A stretch of DNA of 42,738 nt from the NCBI GenBank assembly GCA_003223255.1, contig QHYJ01000226.1, forward strand, positions 1 through 42,738, given 5' to 3'. The DNA is from Acidobacteriota bacterium (GTDB taxonomy: Bacteria > Acidobacteriota > Terriglobia > Acidiferrales > UBA7541). Positions 34,298 to 41,524 of the stretch are shown here, one piece after another. The notes under the pieces were generated by a model. That model ran no database searches and was not told where the DNA came from. It worked only from the letters and a program-made list of their open reading frames with translations. A program made the position numbers and the translations under genes. How positions within the stretch are numbered: position 1 is the stretch's first letter; each line of letters starts with the position of its first letter.

Positions 34298-34816
34298 GTG
34301 AACTCTTGTATGGTGTCGGTCGTCGGCGTTTTCCTTTGCTTTTCCTTGTCGGGCGCGAATGCGGTTGCGGCTCCCTCAACCGCCGCTGGCGAATACGCCA
34401 AGCATTTGGCCGCTCTCAGTGGTCTCTCCGTCGCCGTGGCTCAGGCCATGCCGCCGGACCAATACGGTTTCCGCCCCCATCCCGAATCCATGGACTTCGG
34501 CCAGTTGATGTCGCACATCGCCACCACCAACTATCAATTCTGTGCAGGCCTGAAGGATTCGCAATCGCCCGCCTTGCCTTCACCCACCGACAAGGACGCC
34601 GTCGTCAAATTTCTCAGCGATTCCTTCGCCTACTGCACCGATGTCATCTCAAACCTCACCGACGCCCAAATCACCGCCTCCCACGACTCCCCGGACGGCC
34701 ATCTTCCCGGCCGTGAAGTTCTCCTCGCCATGTACGTTCACGTCGCGCATCATCGCGGCCAAGCCGAAATCTACCTCCGCGACAAAGGCATTCGCCCGCC
34801 CTCGTACAGAATCTGA
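34298..34816 (+). CDS. secreted DinB-fold putative metal-dependent protein
   Basis: 172 aa from GTG 34298, which has AAGGAGG 6 bp upstream. A signal peptide is evident (MVSVVGVFLCFSLSGANAVA), so the protein is exported, unlike most DinB proteins. The four-helix DinB fold shows LAALSGLSVAVAQAMP, MDFGQLMSHIATTNYQF, then VLLAMYVHVAHHRGQAEIYL. The likely metal triad is His73, His148 and His152, with HRGQ as the family hallmark. Related proteins include bacillithiol and mycothiol transferases, but the substrate is unknown. Confidence 0.85.
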   Translation: MNSCMVSVVGVFLCFSLSGANAVAAPSTAAGEYAKHLAALSGLSVAVAQAMPPDQYGFRPHPESMDFGQLMSHIATTNYQFCAGLKDSQSPALPSPTDKDAVVKFLSDSFAYCTDVISNLTDAQITASHDSPDGHLPGREVLLAMYVHVAHHRGQAEIYLRDKGIRPPSYRI

Positions 34817-34985
34817 AAGCGACGCATTCGTCGGGAAAGAACGCATAGAGTCGGCACTAGCCCTAGCTTGGCTTTACGGCGTGCGCACCAAAGATCTTAT
34901 CAAGCCAAAACGGGCTGGTGGAGTCTGCCCTAATTGCTCCAGAGAGGTTAGCGCCTTCCAGTCGAAATTTGTTAACCTCCACACT

Positions 34986-35904
34986 ATGGCTACACCCGGC
35001 AAAGCCGCTCGCAGTGCCAAGCCTGCGGGCGAATCTGCGCTCCTCACCAGCCGCGACAATCGCTGGCTCAAAGAGTTCCGCATGGCTCTTCACGGCGGCC
35101 TGCCCACGGAGGGTGGCTTCGTCGGCGTCGAGGGCCCCCGCCTCGTCGAGGAAGCTCTGCTCTCCCGATGCCCCATCCATGCCGTGCTCTTCAGCGAGTC
35201 CGGCCAGCGCCATCACGAGCGCCTCGCGCCTCTCATCGACCGCCCCGAGACGGGCTTCCCCATTCTTGGCACCACTGACCGCCTCTTCCAGGGCCTCGCC
35301 GACACCGAACATCCGCAAGGCGTCGCTGCCTTAGTAAAACCTCGAGAAACCTCGTTCGACGAACTTGTCCGCACTCCCGACTCTGCCTGCACCCCACTCT
35401 TAGTTGTTCTTGCCGGTGTGTAGGATCCCGGCAACGTCGGCACTATCCTCCGCACCGCCGCCGCTTTTGGCGCGACGGGCGCTGCCACTGCCGCCTCTGG
35501 CGTCAGCGGCACCGCCAGCCCGTTTTCGCCGAAGGCGCTGCGCGCCTCCGCCGGCGCGGCTCTCCATCTCTCCATCCTTGCCGGAATGTCTCTCGCCATT
35601 CTTCTGACGCAATTCAAAATCGCCGGCATTCGCACGCTGGCCTCCAGCGTGCGGGATGTAAGGGCGCGCTTCAGCGCGTCCCCCTCTCCGGCGGAAGCGA
35701 GTGATTTTTCTCTGCCAGCCCATCGCGCTTCTCGTTGGCAACGAAGGCGCCGACCTCCCCGAAGAAATCGAACGCTCGGCCGACACCCGCATCCATATCC
35801 CCATGGCCAGCGGCGTTGAGTCCCTCAACGCCGCTGCTGCCGCCGCGGTCGTCTTCTACGAAGCCGCCCGCCAGCGCGACAACCAGGTCGCCGGTAATCG
35901 GTAA
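34986..35904 (+). pseudogene. SpoU/TrmH-family RNA 2'-O-methyltransferase, broken
   Basis: Homology runs along the whole span. The N-terminal substrate-binding part reads LTSRDNRWLKEFRMAL, VEGPRLVEEAL and HPQGVAALVKPRE. The SpoU core reads VVLAGV-stop-DPGNVGTILRTAAAFG, SPKALRASAGAALHL and, in another frame, CQPIALLVGNEGADLPEEI and IPMASGVESLNAAAAAAVVF (the SAM-binding knot). There are two defects: an amber TAG at 35421-35423 exactly where the family has Gln (CAG needs one change), and a frame change between about 35690 and 35712. Just before the latter lies a repeat (35632-35682) that adds foreign residues. Decay or sequence error are both possible; two lesions plus an insertion favour decay. 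Confidence 0.8.
35632..35682 (+). repeat. double hairpin element inside the SpoU-type gene
   Basis: First hairpin: CGCACGCTGG-CCT-CCAGCGTGCG, perfect 10-bp arms (35632-35654 approx.). Second: GGGCGCGCT-TC-AGCGCGTCCC (35663-35682), matching the intergenic copy at 33145-33171. The second lies where SpoU proteins have only a short segment between the strand GIRTLASSV and the QPIALL strand. The first may partly be genuine coding sequence. Confidence 0.45.
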
Positions 35905-35999
35905 ACTGAAAACTGACCACTGCTACCTGAAAACCGCTCTCATTCCAGGCATCCCTCCCTTTCCTCTTTCCCTCCAAACGATTTAGACTCAAGGAGCGC

Positions 36000-37355
36000 A
36001 TGAGCCTCTTCTCCAAACTCCCCGCCTCTCCCGCTGACGCGGACGTCCCCGCGGCCAACCAGCCGCTCGCCGAGCGCATGCGCCCGCGCACGCTCGACGA
36101 ATTCATCGGCCAGGAAAAGCTTCTCGGTCCGGGCAAACCGCTGCGCACGCAAATCGAAGGCGACAACATCGGCTCAATGCTTTTCTGGGGCCCGCCCGGC
36201 TGCGGCAAGACCACCCTCGCGCGCGTCATCGCCAGGCTGACGCACGCCGATTTCGTTTCCTTCAGTGCCGTTCTCGCCGGCATCAAGGAAATCAAGGACG
36301 TCATGGCCGCCGCAGAATACAAAGCGCGGTCCGGTTACCGCACCATCATCTTCGTCGACGAAGTCCACCGCTTCAACAAAGCCCAGCAGGACGCTTTTCT
36401 TCCTCACGTCGAAGCCGGCCACATCACCTTCGTCGGCGCGACCACGGAAAATCCTTCCTTTGAAGTCATTTCGCCGCTTCTCTCCCGCACCAAGGTTTAC
36501 ATCCTCGAACCACTCACGACTCCGCAAATCGTCGAGCTTCTTCGTCGCGCCCTCGCCGACAAAGAACGCGGCTTCGGCAACGAAAGCATCGAAGTCTCTG
36601 ACGATATTCTTTTCCGCATAGCTTCTTTCGCCAACGGCGACGCCCGCACGGCCCACAACACGCTCGAACTCGCAGCCAAAAGCGCTCACGACAAGAAAGG
36701 CGCCTCGCGCGTCATCACTCCCGAACTCCTCGAAGACATCCTCCAGCGCAAACTTCTCCGCTACGACAAAGGCGGCGAAGAGCACTTCAATCTCCTCTCC
36801 GCGTTGCACACATCCGTCCGCAACTCCGATCCCGACGCCGCGCTCTACTGGATCGCACGCATGATCGAATCCGGCGAAGACCCTCTGTACATCGCCCGCC
36901 GCATGGTGCGCATGGCCAGCGAAGACGTCGGCCTCGCCGAGCCCAACGCTCTCGCCATCACGCTCGCCGCCAAAGACGCCTTCCACTTCATCGGCCCGCC
37001 CGAAGGCTACCTCGCGCTTGCGCAAGCCGCTGTCTATCTTTCGCTCGCACCTAAATCCAACGCCCTCGAAACGGCCTACGGCGAAGTCCTCGAAGACGTG
37101 CGCAAAACCGAAGCCGATCCCGTCCCGCTGCATCTTCGCAACGCCCCCACCGGCCTCATGAAAAATCTCGGCTACGGTCAAGGCTACAAGTACGCCCACA
37201 ATTTCGAAGAAAAAGTCACCGACATGCCCTGCCTCCCCGACAATCTTGCCGGCCGCGCCTGGTACCATCCCACCGACCAGGGCTTCGAACAGCGCCTCCG
37301 CCTTCGCCTCGATGAAATCCGTAAGCTAAAATCCAAACCTGTGTCTGACTCCTGA
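36000..37355 (+). CDS. rarA: replication-associated recombination protein A (MgsA/RarA AAA+ ATPase)
   Basis: AAA+ ATPase acting at stalled replication forks. 451 aa. Seen: [20 protein letters not shown], Walker [10 protein letters not shown] (64-72), Walker [21 protein letters not shown], sensor 1 [28 protein letters not shown], sensor 2 [13 protein letters not shown], then the family-specific [33 protein letters not shown] and [22 protein letters not shown] 36000 follows AAGGAG at good spacing. The C-terminal Lys/Ser tail is short. Confidence 0.97.
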   Translation: MSLFSKLPASPADADVPAANQPLAERMRPRTLDEFIGQEKLLGPGKPLRTQIEGDNIGSMLFWGPPGCGKTTLARVIARLTHADFVSFSAVLAGIKEIKDVMAAAEYKARSGYRTIIFVDEVHRFNKAQQDAFLPHVEAGHITFVGATTENPSFEVISPLLSRTKVYILEPLTTPQIVELLRRALADKERGFGNESIEVSDDILFRIASFANGDARTAHNTLELAAKSAHDKKGASRVITPELLEDILQRKLLRYDKGGEEHFNLLSALHTSVRNSDPDAALYWIARMIESGEDPLYIARRMVRMASEDVGLAEPNALAITLAAKDAFHFIGPPEGYLALAQAAVYLSLAPKSNALETAYGEVLEDVRKTEADPVPLHLRNAPTGLMKNLGYGQGYKYAHNFEEKVTDMPCLPDNLAGRAWYHPTDQGFEQRLRLRLDEIRKLKSKPVSDS

Positions 37356-37364
37356 GGTGATCGC

Positions 37365-38177
37365 ATGCGCCGCACTCCCATAGCTATGACCTTGTCCCTG
37401 GTGGCAACTCTCTTCGCTGTGTCCCTCAATGGCCAGGACCAGCCTGGCCGGCCGCCCATCACCGGTATCGCTCACGTCCGCCTCTGGTCCGCCGACCCGC
37501 ACAAGGCGCTCAATTTCTATAGCAACATTCTTGGCCTCACTGCGCGCGACGCCGGCTGCGCAGGCATGGTGCGTCCTTGTTACATCATCAGTGATCACCA
37601 GCAGGTGGCCTTGGCTGAGGTGACTCCCGGCTCTCCCGAACCCCTCCTTGCCGAAATCGCCTTTGCCACCGTGGACGCTGTCGGTATGCACCGCTACCTC
37701 CAAGCGCACAGCGTCCCAGTCCAGGCCGTCACCAGAGACTTCAACGGCACCATGCACTTTTCGGTTCCCGACCCCGAGGGCCTTCGCATCGTCTTTGTCC
37801 AGCCTCCCCTACACCGTCAGTTCACGGCCCCTGCGCAACAAGTCAGCACTCACCTCATCCATGCAGGCTTCGTCGTCCACGACCGCGCCGCCGAAGATCA
37901 CTTCTACAAAGACCTTCTCGGCTTCTGCGTCTACTGGCACGGCGGCATGAAGGACGACGAAACCAACTGGGTCGACATGCAAGTTCCCGACGGCACCGAC
38001 TGGCTCGAATACATTCTCAACGGTTTCAAGCTCAACGAAGAGCCCAAAATCGGCCGGGACGGCAAATGGCAGCTCAACCTCTACGATCCCGACGACACCC
38101 GCGTCGAACTCATGGAATTCAAGCCCGTCCAAAAACCTTGCTGCTCCGATTACACTGGCCCGCATCCCCAACCATGA
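37365..38177 (+). CDS. secreted protein with two VOC (glyoxalase/dioxygenase fold) modules
   Basis: 270 aa, starting 10 bp after the rarA stop with GAGGTGA as ribosome-binding site, which overlaps that stop. An N-terminal signal peptide (MALATLFAVSLNG-like; here SLVATLFAVSLNGQDQ) is followed by two VOC units: ITGIAHVRLWSADPHKALNF with FYSNILGLTAR, FSVPDPEGLRIVFVQPP (about 32-145), and LIHAGFVVHDRAAEDHFYKD, LLGFCVYW, LNLYDPDDTRVELMEFKP (about 163-258). Metal-type residues are present (His37, Glu in VELMEF), but the reaction is unknown. Stop and the next start share ATGA, so it is coupled to the propeller-like gene. Confidence 0.85.
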   Translation: MRRTPIAMTLSLVATLFAVSLNGQDQPGRPPITGIAHVRLWSADPHKALNFYSNILGLTARDAGCAGMVRPCYIISDHQQVALAEVTPGSPEPLLAEIAFATVDAVGMHRYLQAHSVPVQAVTRDFNGTMHFSVPDPEGLRIVFVQPPLHRQFTAPAQQVSTHLIHAGFVVHDRAAEDHFYKDLLGFCVYWHGGMKDDETNWVDMQVPDGTDWLEYILNGFKLNEEPKIGRDGKWQLNLYDPDDTRVELMEFKPVQKPCCSDYTGPHPQP

Positions 38178-39373
38178 TCCTGTTTCGTCGAATCTCCCAT
38201 TCGCGCGCGTTCTCCATCCCCGCGAGCACCACCTCCAGGTCTTCGCCCAATTCTCCGCGCCCTCTGCGTCTTCTCTGCGTTATTCTTTTTCTTCCTCTTT
38301 TCCTCTCAATCCCCGCCCGCGCTCAAAACCTCGACAATCCCCTCCGCTCCATCGAGGCCGAAATCACCGCCTTTTCCTTCGGCCCCAACGACGCCATCGC
38401 GTTTTCCGTTTATCACAGGCTCAAGACCAAGCTCTACGACCTCGAGCACGACGACATCTGGCTCGAGGAACCCCACGGCAAGCGCCACCGCCTTCTCGAA
38501 GGTCAAAAATACACGCGCGGCAACCAGCTCTTCAGCTACCTGACCGATTCCATTCGCTGGTCGCCCAACGGCCACTACCTGCTCGTCCAACTCTTGACCA
38601 CTACCGTGCAAGACGACAGCGGCAACGCCAGCAACTCCGTGCAAACCCTTCTTTTCGACGACTCCGGACACGAAGTCCGCATCGACAAAGGCGACAACTT
38701 CCTTCTCGAAGCCGCCAACGCCGCCTTTCTTCCCGACAACAACACCATCGCTTACCTCTCCCAAGCCGTGCCGACTCTTCCGCTCTTCTCCATCAAAACC
38801 ACGCGCCTTTCCTCCGGCTCCTTTCCTTCTCCCTACGAAGGCCGCACCTTTCGCGACGTCGCCTGGCTCCCCGGAATGAATTCCGCCATCGCGGTCGAAC
38901 AGGATCATTCCATGTCCGGGCCGCCTCGCCTGCAATATCTCGATGTCCTCAGCGACTCGGACAAGGAACTCGCCACCCTCGACGGCTACGAAGGCGGCCT
39001 CACGGTTTCTCCCGATCGAACCAAGGTCGCCTATTTCATCGACCGCGAAGTCCTCGAGATCCGCAGCCTTTCGAATCCCAACCATCTCGCGCGCGTGCGC
39101 GTCGGCTTCGGAATCTATTGCTGGACTGCGGATGAATCACGCATTTTCCTCAAGCGCGCCGTCGAAAAAAAATCCGGCGACATCATCTGGTTTCCGGTTC
39201 CTCCCCTCGCCGCCATCGCACCCAACAAATACATTCCCGTCTCTCAGCCCACGCCCGTTCCCGTTCTTCACGGGCTCAGTTTCCGCGAATTTTCCCTTTC
39301 TTCCGACGGCCGCCTCCTCGGCGTCGTCGTCCCCGGCAAACGCAACCTCCTGATTTTTCCTCTTCCCCGGTGA
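38174..39373 (+). CDS. secreted propeller-like protein of unknown function
   Basis: 399 aa from ATG 38174, which overlaps the VOC gene stop (ATGA). It begins with a long signal sequence: basic/Ser-rich n-region (MILFRRISHSRAFSIPAST), hydrophobic LLCVILFLPLFLSIPARAQ. The mature part consists of beta-rich repeats resembling WD40/PD40 or the propeller of S9 peptidases: SIRWSPNGHYLLVQLL, AAFLPDNNTIAYLSQ, DVAWLPGMNSAIAVEQ, LTVSPDRTKVAYFIDREVLEIRSLSN, FSLSSDGRLLGVVVPGKRNL. No catalytic domain follows. The coding DNA for the signal peptide coincides with a CTCTGTG-type repeat. Confidence 0.7.
   Translation: MILFRRISHSRAFSIPASTTSRSSPNSPRPLRLLCVILFLPLFLSIPARAQNLDNPLRSIEAEITAFSFGPNDAIAFSVYHRLKTKLYDLEHDDIWLEEPHGKRHRLLEGQKYTRGNQLFSYLTDSIRWSPNGHYLLVQLLTTTVQDDSGNASNSVQTLLFDDSGHEVRIDKGDNFLLEAANAAFLPDNNTIAYLSQAVPTLPLFSIKTTRLSSGSFPSPYEGRTFRDVAWLPGMNSAIAVEQDHSMSGPPRLQYLDVLSDSDKELATLDGYEGGLTVSPDRTKVAYFIDREVLEIRSLSNPNHLARVRVGFGIYCWTADESRIFLKRAVEKKSGDIIWFPVPPLAAIAPNKYIPVSQPTPVPVLHGLSFREFSLSSDGRLLGVVVPGKRNLLIFPLPR
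38252..38290 (+). repeat. CTCTGTG-type dispersed repeat, copy 3, inside a signal-peptide coding region
   Basis: TCTCCGCGCCCTCTGCGTCT followed by TCTCTGCGTTATTCTTTTT. It has the same 8-10 bp CTCTGCG periodicity as the intergenic copies, but here it is read as RPLRLLCVILF of the propeller-like protein. Confidence 0.5.
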
Positions 39374-39503
39374 AATCGTTGCCAAATTTTCAAAGTTTCG
39401 CAACTCTTTGTAAGGCTTCCCGCGCCAGGCCGTACCCACCACCTCTCGACGGTCATCCCGACCGCTGCGAGGGATCTGCTTTTTCTTCTCTTTTCTCTTT
39501 CTG

Positions 39504-39580
39504 CACAAACTCTGCGCCTCTGCGTTGTCTTTTTCTTTCTTCTTCCTCACTGATCTCTGTGTCCTCTATGTTGAAATCCC
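39504..39580 (+). repeat. CTCTGTG-type dispersed repeat, copy 4
   Basis: AACTCTGCGCCTCTGCGTTG, a CT-rich spacer, then GATCTCTGTGTCCTCTATG and TTGAAATCCC. The end TTGAAATCC matches TTGAGATCC of copy 2. It lies in the 282 bp between the convergent propeller-like and CoA-binding genes, which otherwise contains CT-rich filler and the hairpin at 39607. Confidence 0.5.
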
Positions 39581-39606
39581 ACTCTTCCCTTCCACTCAAA
39601 CAAAAT

Positions 39607-39631
39607 GCCCGCGCAATGATTTCACGCGGGC
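39607..39631 (-). terminator. hairpin terminator after the CoA-binding gene
   Basis: GCCCGCG and CGCGGGC form a 7-bp GC stem with an 11-nt loop. On the minus strand it lies 24 bp beyond the CoA-binding gene stop and is followed by ATTTTGTTTG. Read on the plus strand it is followed by a CT-rich tail with five T, so it may serve the propeller-like gene too. A close relative lies at 40204-40228. Confidence 0.55.
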
Positions 39632-39655
39632 TCTGCATCTGTCTTTTTCTATTCC

Positions 39656-40108
39656 CTAGTCCCTGATCCCTATCCCTCTCCTCCGGTGCTCAATCAAAAT
39701 GCACGCATCCTCCACCACCGCCAATCCTGCTGCTCTCGCCTTCTCCGCGGCCTCCTCGTTTTCAATTCCCAACTGCATCCACACTGCCTTCGCCCCGACG
39801 CGAGTTGCGCTCTCCACCACCGGCGGCACCTCTTCCGCGCGCCGAAAAATATTCACCACATCAATCTTCTCCGGCACGTCTTCCAGCCGAGGGTAGCTTT
39901 TCTCCCCCAGTACTTCCGTCTCATTCGGATTCACCGGAATAATCCGGTACCCCGCGCGCTGCATGTACTCCGAGACTTCATGGCTCGGACGCATCGGATT
40001 CGAAGACAACCCCACCACCGCAATCGCCTTGCACTTGCTCAAAATTTCTGCAATCGGATCTGCGCCGCTGGCCTCAAACTCCGACCCTTCCGGAATCGCT
40101 ATTCTCAT
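39656..40108 (-). CDS. CoA-binding domain protein (YccU type)
   Basis: 150 aa from ATG 40108 (MRIAIPEGSEFEASG); the open frame further upstream is repeat DNA. A single Rossmann-like CoA-binding domain: CKAIAVVGLSSNPMRPSHEV, YMQRAGYRIIPVNPNETEVLG, VDVVNIFRRAEEVPPVV and AKAVWMQLGIENEEAAEKA, then EDACILIEHRR. This matches the stand-alone relatives of the succinyl-CoA synthetase alpha N-domain; the function in bacteria is not established. The last seven residues (GIGIRD) come from a degenerate GGGAT-type tandem repeat that also supplies the stop, so the original C-terminus probably ended at EHRRR. Confidence 0.88.
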   Translation of the reverse strand: MRIAIPEGSEFEASGADPIAEILSKCKAIAVVGLSSNPMRPSHEVSEYMQRAGYRIIPVNPNETEVLGEKSYPRLEDVPEKIDVVNIFRRAEEVPPVVESATRVGAKAVWMQLGIENEEAAEKARAAGLAVVEDACILIEHRRRGIGIRD

Positions 40109-40109
40109 G

Positions 40110-40173
40110 TTTTCTGTTCTTCTCTGCGTCCTCTGTGCCCGGACCTCGGTGCCCTCGGTTTTAAGTCTTTTTC
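40110..40173 (+). repeat. CTCTGTG-type dispersed repeat, copy 5
   Basis: TTCTTCTCTGCGTCCTCTGT then GCCCGGACCTCGGTGCCCTC and GGTTTTAAGTC. On the minus strand it forms the leader immediately before the CoA-binding start codon. It is about 30 bp from the hairpin at 40204, the same pairing as copy 4 with the hairpin at 39607. Confidence 0.5.
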
Positions 40174-40203
40174 CCCGAGAGTGATGCTGTCCAATAATCA
40201 AAT

Positions 40204-40228
40204 GCCCGCGCAACTCCTTCGCGCGGGC
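40204..40228 (-). terminator. hairpin terminator after hisC
   Basis: GCCCGCGC and GCGCGGGC, 8-bp perfect arms, 9-nt loop, followed on the minus strand by ATTTGATTATT. It is 95 bp beyond the hisC stop. Sequence around it (AAATGCCCGCGCAA) matches the hairpin at 39607 almost exactly. Confidence 0.5.
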
Positions 40229-40241
40229 TATATTCCAGAGT

Positions 40242-40280
40242 CTTGGTCACCAGTCGCAAGTCACCACTCACGAATCACCT
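40242..40280 (+). repeat. GTCACAAGTCACC tandem repeat, copy 2
   Basis: TTGGTCACCAGTCGCAAGTC followed by ACCACTCACGAATCACC, degenerate tandem units like those at 33287-33315. It lies between the hisC stop and the hairpin at 40204. Confidence 0.35.
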
Positions 40281-40322
40281 GTTCCTTTTAACGTGCTCCT
40301 CTCTCGTCACTCGCCGCTTTCT

Positions 40323-41453
40323 TTAACGCGCCGTCAGCTCCGGCTTGCCTTCGCGCTTGGCCAACACACGGCCCAACGCTCCAAACAGCTTATTATTTTC
40401 TTCCGTCGCGCCCACCGAGATGCGAATCGCCTCCGGAAAGCCCATCCAGCCCAGCGGCCGCACAATCACGCCTTCCCGCAACAAATCGTCGCTGATCCCT
40501 TTCGCCTCCGGCCCCGCTTCCACAAAAACAAAATTCGTTTCGCTCTTCACCGGCTTCAATCCCAGCTTCGCCACTTCCTCGACAATCCGCTTTCGCTCCA
40601 CCTGGTTCGCCTCAATGCACCGCTTCACATGCTGGTGATCATCCAGCGCCCCCCGCGCCGCGGCTTGCGCCACGCCCGACACGTTAAACGGTGTGCGCAG
40701 CTTGTTCATCGCCGCCACCAGCGCGGCCGCCCCAATCCCGTACCCGATGCGCATCCCCGCCATGCCGTACACTTTCGAAAACGTCCGCAGGATCAGCAAA
40801 TTCCTGCGCAACCGGAAAAGCTCCACCGATTGCGGCATGTCCGTCCGTTCCGCGTAGTGGATGTACGCCTCATCCAGCACCACCAACGTGTCGCTTGCCA
40901 CGTGGCTCAGGAAGCGTTCAAACTCTTCCGCACCAAACGCCGTTCCCGTTGGGTTGTTGGGATTCGCCAGGTAAATGATGCGCGTCGCGCTGGTCATCGC
41001 ATGTGCCATTTCTGGCAAATCGTACGCGAACGCGCACATCGGCACGTGCTCGACCGCTCCACCATTCGCTCGAATCGCCGTGGAGAACGGCGGATACGTG
41101 CCTTTGGAAGTCAACCCGATCGTTCCGGGCCTCAGCAGCACACGCGACGCCAAATCAATAATTTCGCTCGACCCCAGCCCAATGAAAATTTCATCTGGCG
41201 AAACCTCGTGCAGCGCCGCAATCTTTTCCCGCAACCACAGTGTCCCCCCGTCGGGATAGCGGTTCGCATCGTTCAGCGCCGCCCTGGCCGCTTCCATCCC
41301 CTTGGGCGAAGGCCCGAGCGGGTTTTCGTTGGAAGCAAGCTTGACCGCGTGAATTTTCAGCTCGCGCTCGACTTCTTCAATGGGTTTCCCGGGAACGTAC
41401 ACCGGCAGCCCGCGAATATATTCTGGTATCAGCTCTTCAATCGTTCGCGTCAT
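40323..41453 (-). CDS. hisC: histidinol-phosphate aminotransferase
   Basis: PLP-dependent class II aminotransferase that converts imidazole-acetol phosphate to histidinol phosphate. 376 aa. Seen: VKLASNENPLGPSPKGMEAA, NRYPDGGTLWLREKIA, GLGSSEIIDLASRVLL, YLANPNNPTGTAF, LVVLDEAYIHYAE (Asp194), the PLP lysine Lys227 in RTFSKVYGMAGMRIGYG, and GVIVRPLGWMGFPEAIRISVG near the C-terminus. No other his gene is nearby. Some homologues act on tyrosine or phenylalanine precursors, so an aromatic role is possible. Confidence 0.92.
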   Translation of the reverse strand: MTRTIEELIPEYIRGLPVYVPGKPIEEVERELKIHAVKLASNENPLGPSPKGMEAARAALNDANRYPDGGTLWLREKIAALHEVSPDEIFIGLGSSEIIDLASRVLLRPGTIGLTSKGTYPPFSTAIRANGGAVEHVPMCAFAYDLPEMAHAMTSATRIIYLANPNNPTGTAFGAEEFERFLSHVASDTLVVLDEAYIHYAERTDMPQSVELFRLRRNLLILRTFSKVYGMAGMRIGYGIGAAALVAAMNKLRTPFNVSGVAQAAARGALDDHQHVKRCIEANQVERKRIVEEVAKLGLKPVKSETNFVFVEAGPEAKGISDDLLREGVIVRPLGWMGFPEAIRISVGATEENNKLFGALGRVLAKREGKPELTAR

Positions 41454-41524
41454 CTCTTCCAGTTTACTTCCGCAACTGTCCCCTCGCCAAACGGCCCTTG
41501 CGCGTAGTGGCCATTCGCTAACTC

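Noticed and set aside
35421-35423. Programmed read-through or pyrrolysine at the amber codon in the SpoU-type gene
   Set aside because: The expected residue is Gln, one substitution away from TAG, and a second lesion lies downstream. No sign of a recoding signal.
36174-37268. Minus-strand frame of 364 codons opposite rarA
   Set aside because: Gly/Val/Asp/Phe-rich product typical of an antisense frame of a GC3-biased gene; no motif.
30384-40280. CRISPR array formed by the clustered repeats
   Set aside because: Repeats are degenerate, unevenly spaced by kilobases and separated by genes; no cas genes occur.
40293-41507. Plus-strand frame of 404 codons opposite hisC
   Set aside because: Arg/His/Gln-rich antisense shadow; hisC on the other strand has every catalytic motif.
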